DNA of 64,000 nucleotides from Pseudomonas lini (GTDB taxonomy: Bacteria > Pseudomonadota > Gammaproteobacteria > Pseudomonadales > Pseudomonadaceae): positions 310,001 through 374,000 of the forward strand of contig NZ_JYLB01000001.1 in the NCBI RefSeq assembly GCF_001042905.1. Direction: 5' to 3'. The translations under genes were made by a program, and so were the position numbers. This document shows, one piece after another, positions 61,975-64,000 of the stretch. Under the pieces are notes generated by a model, which was not told the origin of the DNA, ran no database searches, and saw only the letters and a program-made list of their open reading frames with translations. Position 1 is the first letter of the stretch, and each line of letters opens with the position of its first letter.

Positions 61975-62649
61975 ATGAGAATCGGAATCCTGGGCTCCGG
62001 CCGAATGGGCAGTCATCTGGGCACCATGTTCGCCCGGGTTGGCCATGAGGTCTCCTTCAGTTACTCGCGTAATCAGCAGAAACTTTCCGATCTGGCTGCG
62101 TCGGCAGGTAAAAATGCACAGGCCAGCACACCGGCAGACGCGGCATTAAATGCTGACTTGGTCCTCCTGGCTGTGCATTGGCTTCAAGTGCCTGACGTCC
62201 TCAGCCAGGTGGATGACTTGAGCGGCAAAATCGTCATGACCTGCTGCAATCCTTTAAACGAAGAGGACACCGAGCTTGTCATCGGCCACACGATTTCCGG
62301 TGCGGAAACGCTGGCACAGATGATACCTGGGGCCCATGTCGTTGCGGCCTTCCAGTCGACGCCCAGTGAAGTTCTGTTCGATGTGTTCGCGGCCAGGGGC
62401 GAGGCGTTACGTCCCAGTTTGATCTTCTGTGGCGAGGACGAAGCCAGTAAAGCCACAGTTTCGGATCTTATCAGTCAGGTGGGCTTTGATCCGGTGGACG
62501 CTGGGGCTCTGAAGGTTGCCCGTTATATAGAGCCTTTCGCGATGCTCTCCGCAGTGTTGGCTTACGAAACGGACCAGGGGCCCGAATGGGCTTATCGCTT
62601 CGAGCGTTTTGACAGGTTGTTCAAAGGCACTTCCCGCGTCGGGAAATAG
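61975..62649 (+). CDS. NAD(P)-binding protein, F420-dependent reductase-like
   Basis: A 224-residue protein starting MRIGILGSGRMGSHLGTMFA, with the Rossmann motif GSGRMG and the LLAVHWLQVPDVL block of the F420_oxidored family. Pseudomonads generally lack F420, so NADPH is the likely cofactor. GAGGCC lies before the ATG. 16 bp before the GMC gene, so these two form an operon. The role is probably a reduction or oxidation near the GMC reaction. Confidence 0.87.
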   Translation: MRIGILGSGRMGSHLGTMFARVGHEVSFSYSRNQQKLSDLAASAGKNAQASTPADAALNADLVLLAVHWLQVPDVLSQVDDLSGKIVMTCCNPLNEEDTELVIGHTISGAETLAQMIPGAHVVAAFQSTPSEVLFDVFAARGEALRPSLIFCGEDEASKATVSDLISQVGFDPVDAGALKVARYIEPFAMLSAVLAYETDQGPEWAYRFERFDRLFKGTSRVGK

Positions 62650-62665
62650 CGGGAGGAGCGGGTAC

Positions 62666-64000
62666 ATGCAGATTTATGATTACATCGTTGTCGGTGCCGG
62701 TTCTTCGGGCTGTCCGGTTGCGCGCGGTTTGTCTGACGATCCCCGGAACAACGTCCTGCTTATTGAGGCGGGACCTGCTTCAGATCGTTTCTGGGTCAAT
62801 ACGCCCGCGGGAATGGGCAAGCTCTATTTCAATAAGTCATTGAACTGGAGTTTCCGCACCTCGCCAATGGAGAAGCTTCAAGGGCGTCGGATGTACTGGC
62901 CTAGGGGCAAATTGCTCGGTGGATCCAGCTCCATCAACGGCATGGTATTCATCCGAGGTCACCAAAAAGATTTTGACGGCTGGCGTGCCTTGGGCAACCC
63001 AGGCTGGGGGTATGAAGATGTCTTGCCGTATTTCAAAAAGATGGAGCACTTTGAGCGGGGCGGCGATGAATATCGCGGAGCGAATGGTCCGCTATGGATC
63101 AGTGATCCGGTCGTCAAAGAAAAGAGTAGCTACGATTTTATAGAGGCCGCTAACCGTATCGGTATCCCGGTGACCGAGGACATGAACGGCGCCTTGCACG
63201 ATGGCGTAGGTTTCATGCAGCACAACATCCAGGACGGGCAACGGATGTCGACTTACCGGGCATTTATCGAGCCTGTCATTGAACGGCCGAACCTGACGGT
63301 TCGAACCGGATGCGAGCTGCAGCGCGTTTTATTCGAGGGGCGTACCGCTGTCGGTATAGAGGTTTTGAAGAGTGGCCGTTTGGAGCGTATCTATGCGGCG
63401 CGCGAAGTGATTCTGTCAGCAGGCTCGCTGAAGACACCGCAGATGCTGATGTTGTCCGGCATCGGCCCAAGGGCTGAACTGGAAAAACACGCAATTCCCG
63501 AAGTTCTGAATTCCCCAGGAGTAGGGCAAAACCTGCAGGATCATTTTTATATTCACACAGCCTTCCGTTGCACCCCAGACAGTTCGTACAACGCCAACCT
63601 CGTAGGCCTGCGAAAGTACTGGGAAGGCTTCCGTTACCTGATGACCCGCAAAGGGTATCTTGCCCTTGGCTCTTCCCAGGTCGCGGCGTTTGTTAAAAGT
63701 AGCCCGGACGAGGACTACGCTGATCTCCAAATCAGCTTTCGGCCCATGACCTTTCAATACTTCCCTGACGGCACGGTTGACGTTGAAAAGCATCCCGGGC
63801 TCGGGGTGTCGGTCTATCAGTTGCGTCCCAGCACCACGGGAACAGTGACGCTGCGCTCAACCAACCCGTCTGACCCGGCCGATTACACACCAAATTTCCT
63901 GAGCAGCGATTACGACATCAATGCCGTGATCAGTGGTGTGCGCTGGATACGCAAAATCATGAACAGCGAGCCCATCAAGTCTCGCGTGGTTTCGGAAGAG
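62666..64000 (+). CDS. GMC-family FAD oxidoreductase, copy 2 (3' end beyond window)
   Basis: 445 codons are visible, from ATG at 62666 with the very strong ribosome site GGGAGGAGCGGG just upstream. Same motifs as copy 1 (35532-37169): GAGSSG at residues 10-15, RGKLLGGSSSINGMVFIRG, ILSAGSLKTPQMLMLSGIGP. The catalytic His lies beyond the edge. By hand count, identity to copy 1 is about 88% over the first 170 bases and about 95% over the last 435, so divergence is uneven. Substrate as for copy 1, unknown. Confidence 0.92.
   Translation, partial: MQIYDYIVVGAGSSGCPVARGLSDDPRNNVLLIEAGPASDRFWVNTPAGMGKLYFNKSLNWSFRTSPMEKLQGRRMYWPRGKLLGGSSSINGMVFIRGHQKDFDGWRALGNPGWGYEDVLPYFKKMEHFERGGDEYRGANGPLWISDPVVKEKSSYDFIEAANRIGIPVTEDMNGALHDGVGFMQHNIQDGQRMSTYRAFIEPVIERPNLTVRTGCELQRVLFEGRTAVGIEVLKSGRLERIYAAREVILSAGSLKTPQMLMLSGIGPRAELEKHAIPEVLNSPGVGQNLQDHFYIHTAFRCTPDSSYNANLVGLRKYWEGFRYLMTRKGYLALGSSQVAAFVKSSPDEDYADLQISFRPMTFQYFPDGTVDVEKHPGLGVSVYQLRPSTTGTVTLRSTNPSDPADYTPNFLSSDYDINAVISGVRWIRKIMNSEPIKSRVVSEE

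Noticed and set aside
1..64000. CRISPR arrays, IS elements, prophage genes, tRNA and rRNA genes
   Set aside because: Looked for repeats with spacers, transposase motifs, phage structural genes and tRNA cloverleafs; none was seen. Absence by eye is not proof for tRNA or short IS remnants.

Overview
The window looks like a chromosomal accessory region of a Pseudomonas-type gammaproteobacterium. The basis is fairly high GC, tightly packed short operons, many LysR regulators, an OprB-type porin and a tartrate module of the kind known from pseudomonads. It is almost wholly catabolic. I see no tRNA, rRNA, IS element, phage gene or CRISPR array. Both ends cut through genes: an MHS-type transporter on the left and a GMC oxidoreductase on the right.

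Layout. (A) 0-13 kb: a minus-strand group (CapA-like, SDR, two-domain 3-hydroxyisobutyrate-dehydrogenase-like, MHS transporter), a lone SDR, a minus-strand operon of non-decarboxylating thiolase, DUF35 partner and beta-propeller lactonase, and divergent from it a FadB-like fusion, rubredoxin, aldehyde dehydrogenase (ALDH) and MFS exporter. This suggests CoA-dependent breakdown of an oxidised carbon skeleton. (B) 14-29 kb: small monooxygenase, truncated LysR, cupin, secreted hydrolase and two LysR genes, then a tartrate block: OprB porin, ttdA-ttdB, AbrB-type membrane protein, LysR, MFS, a decayed LysR and tartrate dehydrogenase. (C) 29-47 kb: RbsB-type ABC importer with an SDR; then SMP-30 lactonase, GMC oxidoreductase, ALDH, MmgE/PrpD, small monooxygenase; an IclR regulator; ALDH, SDR, MHS transporter; and an exported SMP-30-like protein. 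(D) 47-64 kb: a second set (MmgE/PrpD, SDR, ACS transporter, ALDH; bicupin and SSADH-like; SDR, ALDH, HpcH/HpaI aldolase, KPR; LysR; F420-reductase-like; GMC oxidoreductase) with paralogues of genes in C and A.

The most interesting result is a candidate single regulon joining C and D. A 19-bp motif (roughly WATCCYACNATNYGANATA) recurs in gene-free DNA before the ABC importer, the SMP-30/GMC operon, iclR itself, the ALDH/SDR/MHS operon, and both sides of the divergent bicupin/SDR promoter region. In five of these places it lies in the spacer of a plausible sigma-70 promoter, which fits repression by the IclR protein. Together the genes would encode uptake, alcohol and aldehyde oxidation, lactone opening, an MmgE/PrpD step and a retro-aldol cleavage. 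I cannot name the substrate. The shared control and the enzyme order are inferences from motif and gene content.
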